64,000 nucleotides of DNA from Steroidobacter agaridevorans. GTDB lineage: Bacteria > Pseudomonadota > Gammaproteobacteria > Steroidobacterales > Steroidobacteraceae. Position 1 is the first letter of the stretch. Every line of letters starts with the position of its first letter. The notes under the pieces are model-generated. The model ran no database searches. It was not told the origin of the DNA and worked only from the letters and a program-made list of their open reading frames with translations. Below are positions 52,556 to 60,555 of the stretch, piece by piece. Made by a program: the position numbers and the translations under genes. The stretch spans positions 312,472-376,471 of the forward strand of contig NZ_BLJO01000001.1 in the NCBI RefSeq assembly GCF_009932555.1. Reading direction: 5' to 3'.

Positions 52556-53163
52556 TGTCAAACCCTCCATAGTTGAAACATTGCGATGCTGTTCTGTACT
52601 GGCTTGAGTTTTGGCGCGTGAGCGCGCTTGAGTCAACGGCGCAAGAAGCGATTCAGGGTTTCACCGAGTCAACTGCGACGCAGGGCCGCCGATCCGGAGA
52701 TCGCGTGCCTGATCCTGCATGGCGTGTATCAACAGCCCCGCGTGGATCTAGCGAGCACGACGGCGCTGCCCCGCGCGGCGCGAAGGCGCAGCGAGACTTT
52801 TATGTATCGCAGTATGAGCTCGCGCCCTCGCCGTTCGCGGCACGATCCAGGATCAATTAATCGGCCAGCGCGCGCTGGTCGATGCTCTCTTCTTTCAACC
52901 CTGAATTCGTGCGCCCACCGTTGACAACGTACCTGCCGCTCGGCAACGCTTGCGCAAAGACAAAGACGGGGCTCAAAGGGAGATGACTGACCCGCTGATG
53001 ATCATTGGCGCCAGGGAAGTACCGCAGTCCAAGTATGGCGGCGCTCACCGCCGCTCGTTACGACCGATCAACATCCTTAGCGGCGACATCAACGCCGCTG
53101 CCCCCCACTGTCAACTTACGTTTTCGATCCGCGCCTATTCATGACAGCAGAGGGAATGCAGAT
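52556..53163. other. gene-poor stretch with captured gene fragments
   Basis: 608 bp between P2 and P3. It contains the mosaic pseudogene at 52668-52886, a copy of the GATTCAGG-n-TTTC motif at 52650, and a seven-base hairpin AGCGGCG/CGCCGCT at 53079-53099 without a T-run. No intact coding sequence seen. Confidence 0.6.
52668..52886 (+). pseudogene. mosaic of enoyl-CoA-hydratase and outer-membrane-factor gene fragments
   Basis: 52675-52724 matches 62660-62709 (acyl-CoA hydrolase gene) at 46 of 50 bases. 52727-52768 matches 23968-24009, 52780-52824 matches 24373-24417 (one mismatch in 45) and 52824-52886 matches 24448-24509, all in the outer-membrane-factor gene and in order, with the sequence between them deleted. 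No reading frame survives across the joins. The source could be these genes or close paralogues elsewhere. Confidence 0.82.
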
Positions 53164-53508
53164 ATGACTGGACTGAAGACGACAATCCTGGGGCTGGCGA
53201 TGTTCGCAGCTGTTTCTCCGGTTTCATCGAATGCGACATTCTTGTTTAAAGAGGGACTGATCGAAGCTTTGCAAGTAGACAGTCATGAGCGCGCCGGTAC
53301 GCCAGATGTCGCATGGATAAGGCTTGGCGGTAGTTGGGGCGATGTCAATTGCTCGGACGATTGGGGCTGGTTCAACGCAAAGAGCAGTCCGCAGTTGTTG
53401 GCACTGGCGATCACTTCCCGCACCACGGGTACACCCGTCAAGGTGTACGTCGATGACTCCATGCCGAAGGCTCAGGGCTTTTGCCAGATCACGGTCATAA
53501 CCCTATAA
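53164..53508 (+). CDS. small secreted Cys protein P3
   Basis: 114 aa on the plus strand, opposite to its relatives. Signal peptide (TILGLAMFAAVSPVSSNA). Mature part: KEGLIEALQVDS, WGDVNCSDDWGW, LLALAITSRTTGTPVKVYVD and the end QGFCQITVITL, giving the family order first Cys, helix, strand, terminal C-x-I. AGAGGGA eight bases before the ATG. It resembles proteins that act in the presence of a partner only in layout; no function assigned. Confidence 0.72.
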   Translation: MTGLKTTILGLAMFAAVSPVSSNATFLFKEGLIEALQVDSHERAGTPDVAWIRLGGSWGDVNCSDDWGWFNAKSSPQLLALAITSRTTGTPVKVYVDDSMPKAQGFCQITVITL

Positions 53509-53559
53509 GCTTTGGCTTGCGGCTTCCGGTTCGACGGGAGCCGCAAGTGGGCGGGCAGC

Positions 53560-54183
53560 TCATCCCTCGCCGGAGACTCCACGCACCTTGGTCTCCGGAG
53601 GGAGATTGCGAGTCTTCATGAGCACCTGCGTCATCAGATGCCAGTACACGCTCGCATCCGAGCGCTCAAGGTTACTCACTTCGTCCTGCCCGCCGAGAAC
53701 CAGAGGAACTTTGTACCCGACACACTCGGCGGCACCAAGCGGACGTGAATCAACGGTCCGCCATCTGTCGAAAAAGTCTTCTGCAAGTGCAGCGTCCGGA
53801 TCTTCGACGATGAGCTGCGAGTGAAAGCCTGCAAACGTCTCTGGGATCTTTAGCACTTTCCCGGTGCCGATCTCAAACAGAAGAACCATGGACTCTGCGT
53901 CCTGCAGCCGCCGATTGTCCAGACAGAATTGGTTGCACAGCCAGTCGCGACCGAAGCACCGGACTCGGCCGGCGTATTCCGGAAAACTCTCGTGCACAGC
54001 AGTCGTCCATGTTTCGATTTCCTCGGCTCCATACAGCCGGTAGATCCCGCCGCCAAAGCTGCAACCACCGTACCGCGCCAGGCGATCTGCTGCTCGAGTA
54101 AATCCGAGCAGGGCACGCGCATACGCCTCCGCAGACTGCCGCGGCTTGCAGTCTGGCGGGTATTTCTGCGCAAATTCTTGCAT
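53560..54183 (-). CDS. Tdi1/DUF1851-like immunity protein
   Basis: 207 aa, cytosolic. The middle and end match the T6SS-immunity Tdi1 (DUF1851) type: YGGCSFGGGIYRLYGAEEIE, FGRDWLCNQFCLD, LFEIGTGKVLKIPETFAGFH and VPLVLGGQDEVSNLERSDASVYW. Tdi1 protects Agrobacterium against a DNase effector, which fits the HNH-like toxin gene directly upstream. GGAGGAG nine bases before the ATG at 54183. Further upstream the same frame is open into a displaced toxin-tail remnant and is not part of this protein. Confidence 0.82.
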   Translation of the reverse strand: MQEFAQKYPPDCKPRQSAEAYARALLGFTRAADRLARYGGCSFGGGIYRLYGAEEIETWTTAVHESFPEYAGRVRCFGRDWLCNQFCLDNRRLQDAESMVLLFEIGTGKVLKIPETFAGFHSQLIVEDPDAALAEDFFDRWRTVDSRPLGAAECVGYKVPLVLGGQDEVSNLERSDASVYWHLMTQVLMKTRNLPPETKVRGVSGEG

Positions 54184-54320
54184 GGCTGAACCACTCCTCC
54201 AATCACAGACCCACAGGATACCGATCCTAGCTGCTTGCGGTCGATCTTTGATCTGGTGATTGAGCTGAGCATCCAGACTGCGCTTCACACTACTTTCGAT
54301 TGACAATCTTTGGATCACAG
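54184..54320 (-). pseudogene. orphan fragment of an Rhs toxin tail
   Basis: Between the toxin stop and the immunity start, another frame reads SSVKRSLDAQLNHQIKDRPQ, a variant of the toxin's own SSVNRSLGSQINHQIKKLAE. At DNA level 54247-54302 aligns to 54359-54414 with about nine differences in 56. It also carries an end like IGILWVCD versus ICGVRICD. No start or HNH core remains. This is what a toxin-tip replacement by recombination would leave behind. Confidence 0.72.
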
Positions 54321-55306
54321 ATCCTGACCCCACAGATCTGGCTATCTTCCGCTAACTTCTTGATCTGGTGATTGATCTGAGAACCCAGGCTGCGATTCAC
54401 GCTACTGTCGAGTGCCTGCATGTTGCCAGTGACATCCTTGCCGCCAAGCTGCAAATCGGTCATGTGATCGACATCCTGACCTTTACCGACCTGTCCTCCA
54501 TCTGCCTCGAATCGGTTTCTTGTCGAAGTACCTGACCTCTCGGGCACCGTAGGCTTCAACTCACCCCGTTTCGCTGCCGCATCGAGGTGTGCAACCTTCT
54601 TATCCGCGGCCGCGCGTTGGGCGGCGGACCAGCCCCGCTTGTACTTCAGAGTAATCTCGACCGTGTTGTCCGCGGCCTTCACGGCATCCACTGCACGATC
54701 AGCCGCCCGCGCCGCCTTGATCACCTGCCCTGTTCCAGGAACAGGACTCACAACCCCAACGGCGCTCCAAGCGACATCCATCGCCGCTGCGGCGACGCCG
54801 GTGCCGGTCCACAACGCTACACTGAGCTTGCCCAGGTCATAGACGAGAAACGCCACGTCTACCGGGCTATGACCATCCTCATCGACAAACTTGTAAGGAT
54901 TGTTGTTGGCGTAGGCATATCGATTGATCGTTTGCAGCTGATCAAGGTCGAGTTGCGCCGGATCGACGCTCATGAATCTGCCGATCGCCGGATCGTAGTA
55001 CCGGGCGCCCATATAGCTCAGGCCGGTTTGCTCATCGAAGGGCTTGCCCGCGAACCACAGCGCATTGTTGTCCGAGGTCGAGGCATCGACGAGGCGATCG
55101 CCGTAGGGCCGATACGTCTCCTTCCACACCGGGTTGCCATTGATGTCCGACGCGAGCGCTGGCGAGCCCGCATTGTCATTGTGGAAGAAAGTAATCGTCT
55201 CGCCCGCATGGGCGGGTGCGAGCAGGCACAGTGTCGCTATGCAGGCAGCGACAGCGCCCGCGAGGGCTCGACCGAAACGACAAGTGAGCAAGTCCATCGC
55301 TTTCAT
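54290..55306 (-). CDS. exported Rhs-core protein with C-terminal HNH-like toxin domain
   Basis: 338 aa. Own signal peptide (about residues 12-34, ending LLAPAHAGE), Rhs core (FFHNDNAGSPALASDINGNP, YRPYGDRL, GLSYMGARYYDPAIGRFMSVDPAQ; about 38-150), a hydrophobic pre-toxin stretch (about 150-195), and a toxin domain (about 220-320) with D280-H281, the LQLGGKD loop and two Asn (N295, N304) as in HNH-type nucleases. The start overlaps the stop of the large YD-repeat gene (ATGA at 55303-55306). Normally this is the C-terminus of one long Rhs protein; here it is separate. DNase activity is inferred. Confidence 0.85.
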   Translation of the reverse strand: MKAMDLLTCRFGRALAGAVAACIATLCLLAPAHAGETITFFHNDNAGSPALASDINGNPVWKETYRPYGDRLVDASTSDNNALWFAGKPFDEQTGLSYMGARYYDPAIGRFMSVDPAQLDLDQLQTINRYAYANNNPYKFVDEDGHSPVDVAFLVYDLGKLSVALWTGTGVAAAAMDVAWSAVGVVSPVPGTGQVIKAARAADRAVDAVKAADNTVEITLKYKRGWSAAQRAAADKKVAHLDAAAKRGELKPTVPERSGTSTRNRFEADGGQVGKGQDVDHMTDLQLGGKDVTGNMQALDSSVNRSLGSQINHQIKKLAEDSQICGVRICDPKIVNRK

Positions 55307-58300
55307 GGCGTTTCTCCCTCGGCATCAGCAAGAAGCAGATCGAGCACGGCCGGCAACCAGTCCAGATTCACGACGTTGATCTGCAGGACGACCGTGTTGC
55401 TGGAATTGGCGGCATCCCCGGAATAGACCGCCGTGATGGTGTGTGAGCCGAGCGCGAGCCCGAGCACATCGATACTCGCCCGGCCGTTGCTGACATATGC
55501 GGTGCCAATCACGGTGCCGCCAGCTCCCAAGAAGGTGACGGTGCCGGTGGGTGAGGCGCCGCCGACGTTCACGGTGAGCGTCACGCCAGCGTTTCGCTTC
55601 GCCACAACCGTACTGCTCGGCAGAGTCACGGGCGTGGGGGGGCGGGAATCGGAAACACGCTGCGCGACGCGCTTGCCGCCGATGTATATGTACTCGATGA
55701 GCTTGTTCGACTGCGTGGGCGTGTACTCCACGAGCAGATCGCCATTCGCGGCATGGAATTCATACGACGTCGTGCCCGCCTTGGTGATCGTCACCCGCTT
55801 GTTCAACCCGTCGTAGCCATAGGCGATGTTATTGCCGGCGGCACAATTGACGCAGCGTAGGTTGGGCGCGCTGTCGTACTGATACGTCGCCGCGCCATCG
55901 GCAGTGACATTGCCGCGACCGTCATACGAGTAAGTCGAGTTGTGACTGCCGGAGACGCCGGAGAGGCGGTTCTGACTGTCATAGGCGTACGTGAGGCTAT
56001 AACTGCCGAAGCCCTGGCTTCGAATGTTGCCCGCGCCATCGTACGTGATCGCGCCGCTCCCCCACGGCCCGTTCGCGACGTTGAGCCTGTTCAGATCGTC
56101 GTATCCCAGCGAGCGATTCCTGCTTGCATCGGCCGCATCCGTGATGGTGGTTAGATTGCCCAGGCCATCGTAGAGGTAGTCGCTGCTCACGTAGTAGGTA
56201 CCGGCTCGGCGCGTGCGAAACGCGCTCGGCCAGAGCCGATTGTTCTGCTCGTAGTTGGTGACAAGCCCGTTTGCGTACTCGATCTGTTGCAACATTCCGC
56301 TGGGCCAGTAGCTCACGGTGCTCACGTAACCCGACGCTTGCGTGGGGCGTCCCAATACGTCCGGCGCAAAGCTCACCACACGTCCCGAGACCGGATACGT
56401 GACGGAGGAAAGCTGGTCGTTTCCTGTATACCCATACTGCGCCACGAGCTGCACGCCGCCGATCGTGAGCGACTCGCTGGTCAGGTTGTCGTTCGCATCG
56501 TAGGCGAGAACGCGGCTCGCCACCGAAGAGGTCACGGTGCGCATCTTGTGGGTTTTCGAATAGGTCTGCGTCACCGACGGCGTGCCGGCCGGATAGGTGA
56601 CGGCCACCAGCCGATTCTGGCCGTCATAGGCGAAGCTCGTGCTAGTCCCTCCCGTGGTGCGCGCCGTCATGTTGCCAGCCGCATCGCGCTCGAAAACGGT
56701 CGCGCCTGTCTCTGGATTGGTCTCCGAGACCAGGTACTTGCGACTGTCATAGCCCAGGCTCCGAGTCTGTCCCGCCTGCGTGACATCGGTGACCAGGTCA
56801 TCCGGGCCGCGGGTGATCGTCACGTTCGCCGCCGAATCCGCGGCGACGATGCCCATGAGGATATTCGTCGCGGGACTTCCGTAAGCGCGATAGTTGTACG
56901 TCGTGTACTTGCCACGCTCGTCACGGATGGTGACGTTCGCCGGGCCATACGTGTACGCCTTGTACGTCGAATCGGGGTTCGTCACGCGCGTCAGACGGTC
57001 CAGCGCATCGTATTGATAGGCAGTTCCAAGGCTGATGGTTCCGGGGTTCGACTCGAACTTCTTGCGCCCCTGGGCGTCGTATTCATAAATGGTCGCAATC
57101 CCGCCCAGCACGATCCGTGTGGGACGCCTCAGTGCGTCGTGCTCGACCGTCTCGACCAACGCACCGCGCGTCGTGGTCCTGACAGATTTGGTAGCGCCGC
57201 TATATACGAGCGTAAGGTCATTCCCCAAAGGAACATCCACCGACGTAATCCGTCCCATGGAATCGCGCCCAAACCCAGTCACCCGCCCTTCGCCGTTGGT
57301 CATCGAAGTGACGAATCCCGCGTCGCTCACGACCCGACTCAGGGAGATGCCTTCCGGCTGCGTTTCCGTACGCGCTACGCCGCGTTTGTAATCGCTGAAC
57401 GAGTGAACCAGCGAGCGCGGGTACGTCACCGTCGCCGTCGTGCCGTCCGGATGGTACGTGTAGCTCGTCGCCACCCCATCCTGCGTGCTCGATTCGACAT
57501 CCGCCAGCGCGTTGAACGTCGTGCTCGACGATCCTGCCGGCGAAGTTCTGGTCGCGACCTGCCCGAGCACCCACTTCGATGTGTTGTTGTGGTACGTGAT
57601 CTGAGTGGTGCGCGAGCCGCCATTCGGTCCGCTTTCGGCGATGGTTTGCGGCTGAAAGTAATTATCCCAGTTGGAATACACCGTCGAGTACGTCGCGCCC
57701 TCCTGGGCGATCGTTCGAGTCTTCGCAGTGCGAACGATACGCGCCAGGAATCCCGCCACTGACGGGACATAGGCGGACACCGGGAAAGTTTCCCAGGTGA
57801 TCGACTCATCGCGGAGGATGGAAGCGGCGGCCGAGCCGGTCTCGATCCGAAACAGCGCCCCCTCCGTATCCTGATACTTGTTGCCGAAGGTGTAGCGCGT
57901 GAACACGCCCGGTCCTGTGACCTCGACCGTTCGCGTCGTCGGGGAGGCCGCCGTACACGCATTCGGTCCGCTGACGTAACAGCCGTTCGGTGGACCGTAC
58001 GCATAGCTCCACGTCGCAGTGGGTATGTCCGGACCGCTGATCGTCTTGCTATAAAGCGCAATGTTGTCGTAATAGCGAGGTCGTTGCTCGCACACACCGG
58101 GATATCCTCCGTAGGGCGCGTGCGAGAGTCCCCTGCGCATGGGCGCGAACGCGAAGGCGCCCACCGCTCCCGATCGGTGCTCGATCGTGAGCGTCACTGC
58201 GCCACTATATGGAGGCCATTCGCAGTCCGTCGGCTTGCCCCGCGTGACGCTACCCGTGAGGTACGAGCGCCATGTCGTCGAATCCGGAAAGGTGACGCGA

Positions 58301-59337
58301 AAGCCGGAGGAATAGTCGTAGGTCCAGGTTCGTGTTCCATCGCTCACCGAGCTCACGGGCCCCTCGGGCGATACATACGCGATGGTGATCTGCCTGCCGT
58401 CGCTCGCCGTGATCGACGTTAGATCCTTCCCCGAATAGGTATATGAAACCCAGTTGCCGTAACGGTCTTCGACACGCGTGAGCAGGATCCGCCATTCGCT
58501 GCGGGTAAGCGTGATGATGTCGCCCAGCGTGTTCAACTTGCGCAAGGTCGACACTTGCCGCCAGTGAACCAAATGGTCGAAGTAATACTTCTTGCCATCC
58601 GGCGCACGCGCCAGAAACCCCTCGCCCGCCCATCCGTTGGCGGTCGATGGTAGACATGAGAAGTGCCAGTGGTCTTTGGTCGCCCAGCGATACGTCGCGC
58701 CGTCGGTCGGCGCATTGGCCGGGTTCGCAATCAACATCAGTTGCTCGCCGCTGCCGGGCATGTACAAGTGATTGCCGTGCCAATACTCATTGCCTGCCCA
58801 GTAATCGTTGTCATCGCTCTTGGGATCGGGGATCTCTGGAGGTCCGTTGACGTACGAGCAGCGCTGCTGAGTGAAGGAACTGGTGTGAGGCCCCGTTGCC
58901 GCGACCCATTGGTTCTTGGAGTACACGCCGCCCACATACGGAACCTCGTACCGGCTCCAGGTCATCATGTTTGAGAGCGAGGTGCTGTTATGCTGATTGC
59001 CGAGGCCGGAATCGAAGGCCTCCAACGAGCGCTGATACTTGACCGGCAGATCGCTATTGCCTGGCAGATCGACATCGGTGACCAGGAACGAGGTCGCTCC
59101 CGAATAGGAATCGGTCTGGTCGCCGAAGAGCGCCGGCCCCAAGGTCGCCTCGTGACCCGCCCCGGGCATCTGTGTTGTGTAGTCCTCGAGCACCGTTCGG
59201 TCTTGCGAGCGGACCGGGCCGGCGATCAAAGCGGCGCCAATGACGCTCAACGCGACGGCCCAGGACCGGCAATACTTACGAGAAACATCACCAATACACG
59301 CACTCATGGCTCGTAGATCGTCCTTTCTATCCGTCAT
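55303..59337 (-). CDS. large YD/Rhs-repeat exported protein lacking core and toxin
   Basis: 1344 aa. Signal peptide (RSWAVALSVIGAALIAGPVR, about residues 24-45), an N-terminal domain of Rhs/wall-associated type (GPALFGDQTDSYSGATSFLV), then many YD repeats (YQYDALDRLTRVTNPDSTYK; YDGLGNLTTITDAADASRNR) and the final IEYIYIGGKRVAQRVS where a normal Rhs would enter its core. Instead an Ig-like domain (about 1240-1325; GTVTFLGAGGTVIGTAYVSN) ends the chain. Start at 59337 is the best of several in-frame ATGs; 59307 is the main alternative. Confidence 0.88.
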   Translation of the reverse strand: MTDRKDDLRAMSACIGDVSRKYCRSWAVALSVIGAALIAGPVRSQDRTVLEDYTTQMPGAGHEATLGPALFGDQTDSYSGATSFLVTDVDLPGNSDLPVKYQRSLEAFDSGLGNQHNSTSLSNMMTWSRYEVPYVGGVYSKNQWVAATGPHTSSFTQQRCSYVNGPPEIPDPKSDDNDYWAGNEYWHGNHLYMPGSGEQLMLIANPANAPTDGATYRWATKDHWHFSCLPSTANGWAGEGFLARAPDGKKYYFDHLVHWRQVSTLRKLNTLGDIITLTRSEWRILLTRVEDRYGNWVSYTYSGKDLTSITASDGRQITIAYVSPEGPVSSVSDGTRTWTYDYSSGFRVTFPDSTTWRSYLTGSVTRGKPTDCEWPPYSGAVTLTIEHRSGAVGAFAFAPMRRGLSHAPYGGYPGVCEQRPRYYDNIALYSKTISGPDIPTATWSYAYGPPNGCYVSGPNACTAASPTTRTVEVTGPGVFTRYTFGNKYQDTEGALFRIETGSAAASILRDESITWETFPVSAYVPSVAGFLARIVRTAKTRTIAQEGATYSTVYSNWDNYFQPQTIAESGPNGGSRTTQITYHNNTSKWVLGQVATRTSPAGSSSTTFNALADVESSTQDGVATSYTYHPDGTTATVTYPRSLVHSFSDYKRGVARTETQPEGISLSRVVSDAGFVTSMTNGEGRVTGFGRDSMGRITSVDVPLGNDLTLVYSGATKSVRTTTRGALVETVEHDALRRPTRIVLGGIATIYEYDAQGRKKFESNPGTISLGTAYQYDALDRLTRVTNPDSTYKAYTYGPANVTIRDERGKYTTYNYRAYGSPATNILMGIVAADSAANVTITRGPDDLVTDVTQAGQTRSLGYDSRKYLVSETNPETGATVFERDAAGNMTARTTGGTSTSFAYDGQNRLVAVTYPAGTPSVTQTYSKTHKMRTVTSSVASRVLAYDANDNLTSESLTIGGVQLVAQYGYTGNDQLSSVTYPVSGRVVSFAPDVLGRPTQASGYVSTVSYWPSGMLQQIEYANGLVTNYEQNNRLWPSAFRTRRAGTYYVSSDYLYDGLGNLTTITDAADASRNRSLGYDDLNRLNVANGPWGSGAITYDGAGNIRSQGFGSYSLTYAYDSQNRLSGVSGSHNSTYSYDGRGNVTADGAATYQYDSAPNLRCVNCAAGNNIAYGYDGLNKRVTITKAGTTSYEFHAANGDLLVEYTPTQSNKLIEYIYIGGKRVAQRVSDSRPPTPVTLPSSTVVAKRNAGVTLTVNVGGASPTGTVTFLGAGGTVIGTAYVSNGRASIDVLGLALGSHTITAVYSGDAANSSNTVVLQINVVNLDWLPAVLDLLLADAEGETP

Positions 59338-59653
59338 GTTTTTATGTCTCTGCAGCAAATCGGCACAACACAAGACGACGCGAGCAATGCATCGCGAGTC
59401 TCGTTGTTCGAAGTGGGAAGCCGGGACGGTTGTCCTATGGCGGCAGCGCGTGTCGTTTGCACATGTCTTGCATCCTTGTGCGACCGGTCTGTTGTGTAGC
59501 CAACGCCCTCGAGCGATCAAGCGTTGTCTTTATCAGTTTGCGACACGAGATTGCATTCGCATAATTTGTCTGTCAACAAAGTTCACGAGCCGGAACCGAC
59601 AATCAGGGTTTAGCCTAGCGACTTGCTCCGCTGATGCGATCATCGGAGCGCCG
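59338..59653. other. intergenic region between P1-like copy and large Rhs gene
   Basis: 316 bp. Holds a 42-bp block (59417-59459) repeated at 51635-51676 and about 185 bp of AT-richer sequence that separates it from the P1-like copy. The Rhs promoter should lie here; no clear -35/-10 pair was found. Confidence 0.55.
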
Positions 59654-59929
59654 CTATGACTCGACGCGCACGATCTCGCACTTGCCGCCTTGTGATACGT
59701 CGAGGCGGTACGTAACACTGATCTGCTGCACCTTCGCCGACATCAGCGCAGCACAAATCGCCTTGCCGCCCGGCGTTGTTTCCCTGACCCACGCCTCGTA
59801 GCGCCCCCAGCAATCCGCATAGACTGGAAGTTGAATGCCACAGATGGTGTCCGTCAGGCCCAACGGATTTTCCACGAATCCGGCGATGTATTTATAGCTT
59901 GGGTCATGAGCGAGCGTCTCGGTCCGCGC
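59645..59929. repeat. direct repeat, copy 2
   Basis: About 285 bp, partner of 51676-51960. Similarity stops just before the start codon of the P1-like copy, so the upstream region and signal-peptide part differ completely. Confidence 0.85.
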
Positions 59930-59935
59930 ATTCAT
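59654..59935 (-). CDS. P1-like copy without signal peptide
   Basis: 93 aa. The mature part matches P1 with one visible amino-acid change (PVYADC for PAYADC), while the N-terminus is MNARTETLAHDPSYKY with no hydrophobic signal. GGGAGAGA immediately precedes the ATG at 59935. DNA differences from P1 are mostly silent, so the mature sequence appears conserved. Either a cytosolic partner of exported P1 or a recent copy that lost its export signal. Confidence 0.65.
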   Translation of the reverse strand: MNARTETLAHDPSYKYIAGFVENPLGLTDTICGIQLPVYADCWGRYEAWVRETTPGGKAICAALMSAKVQQISVTYRLDVSQGGKCEIVRVES

Positions 59936-60204
59936 TCTCTCCCTTTCTAATTGTTTAGAGAGCGCGATGAAGTCGCGCTGAGCCCCCCCCATCGTCGTCA
60001 GGATTCAGGTTTTCCCCGCCTATTGCTCCGAGATAGATGGGTCAACTTAGGAAACTTTCTCGATGGCGGCAAAGTCGACCGCGATGGGTATGAGCGCGCA
60101 GAAAGGTCGAGCACAGTTGCGGGGGTCGCGAGTGACCCTCGCAAAGGCACGTCGATTGGCGACGACTATCCACATCGAGAGCGACACCGTGATCCCGCGT
60201 CGCT

Positions 60205-60555
60205 TCAAATCACCGCAAATTCGACGAGTCTGCAGATCGTCGGGTTGGCGCTATCGGGCACCACACTCATGGCCACCGTGCTGCCTTGAGCTTTGGCCAT
60301 CATGAGCGCTGCCGCGTACACGTTGTAGTTCGCTGTTTCACGACCATTGTTGTCATAGACGGGGGCGATAAACACAAATTCGGACCCTCCATTGCCGCAA
60401 GGATCCGCCACCCCCTGCAGATACACGCGAACGGGGAAATTGCCCTGACCGGAGAAATAGAGTTGTTGAATGGTACCGGTGAGTGCCGACGCATCGGCCG
60501 CGATGAGTAAACCCAACGATGCCAGAATGTTCCGAAGGAGCTTAGGGGCACGCAT
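60205..60555 (-). CDS. small secreted Cys protein P5
   Basis: 116 aa. Signal peptide (LLRNILASLGLLIAADASA). Mature part: TGTIQQLYFSGQGNFPVRVY, ADPCGNGGSEFVFIA, AALMMAKAQGSTVAMSVV and TICRLVEFAVI. It gives the clearest match to P1 (AALMMAKAQG against AALMSAKVQQ) and the same final C-x-[IL]. GAGGA ten bases before the ATG. The layout (strand, strand, helix, two strands, disulfide-capable Cys pair) recalls OB-fold B-subunits of AB5 toxins, as an untested idea. Confidence 0.72.
   Translation of the reverse strand: MRAPKLLRNILASLGLLIAADASALTGTIQQLYFSGQGNFPVRVYLQGVADPCGNGGSEFVFIAPVYDNNGRETANYNVYAAALMMAKAQGSTVAMSVVPDSANPTICRLVEFAVI

Noticed and set aside
53079-53099. Hairpin AGCGGCG/CGCCGCT as a terminator
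   Set aside because: Neither strand has a T-run after the stem, and the gene downstream (P3) starts only 65 bases later.
60063-60305. An 80-codon plus-strand basic frame antisense to P5
   Set aside because: No start signal and it overlaps P5, which has a clear signal peptide and family motif.
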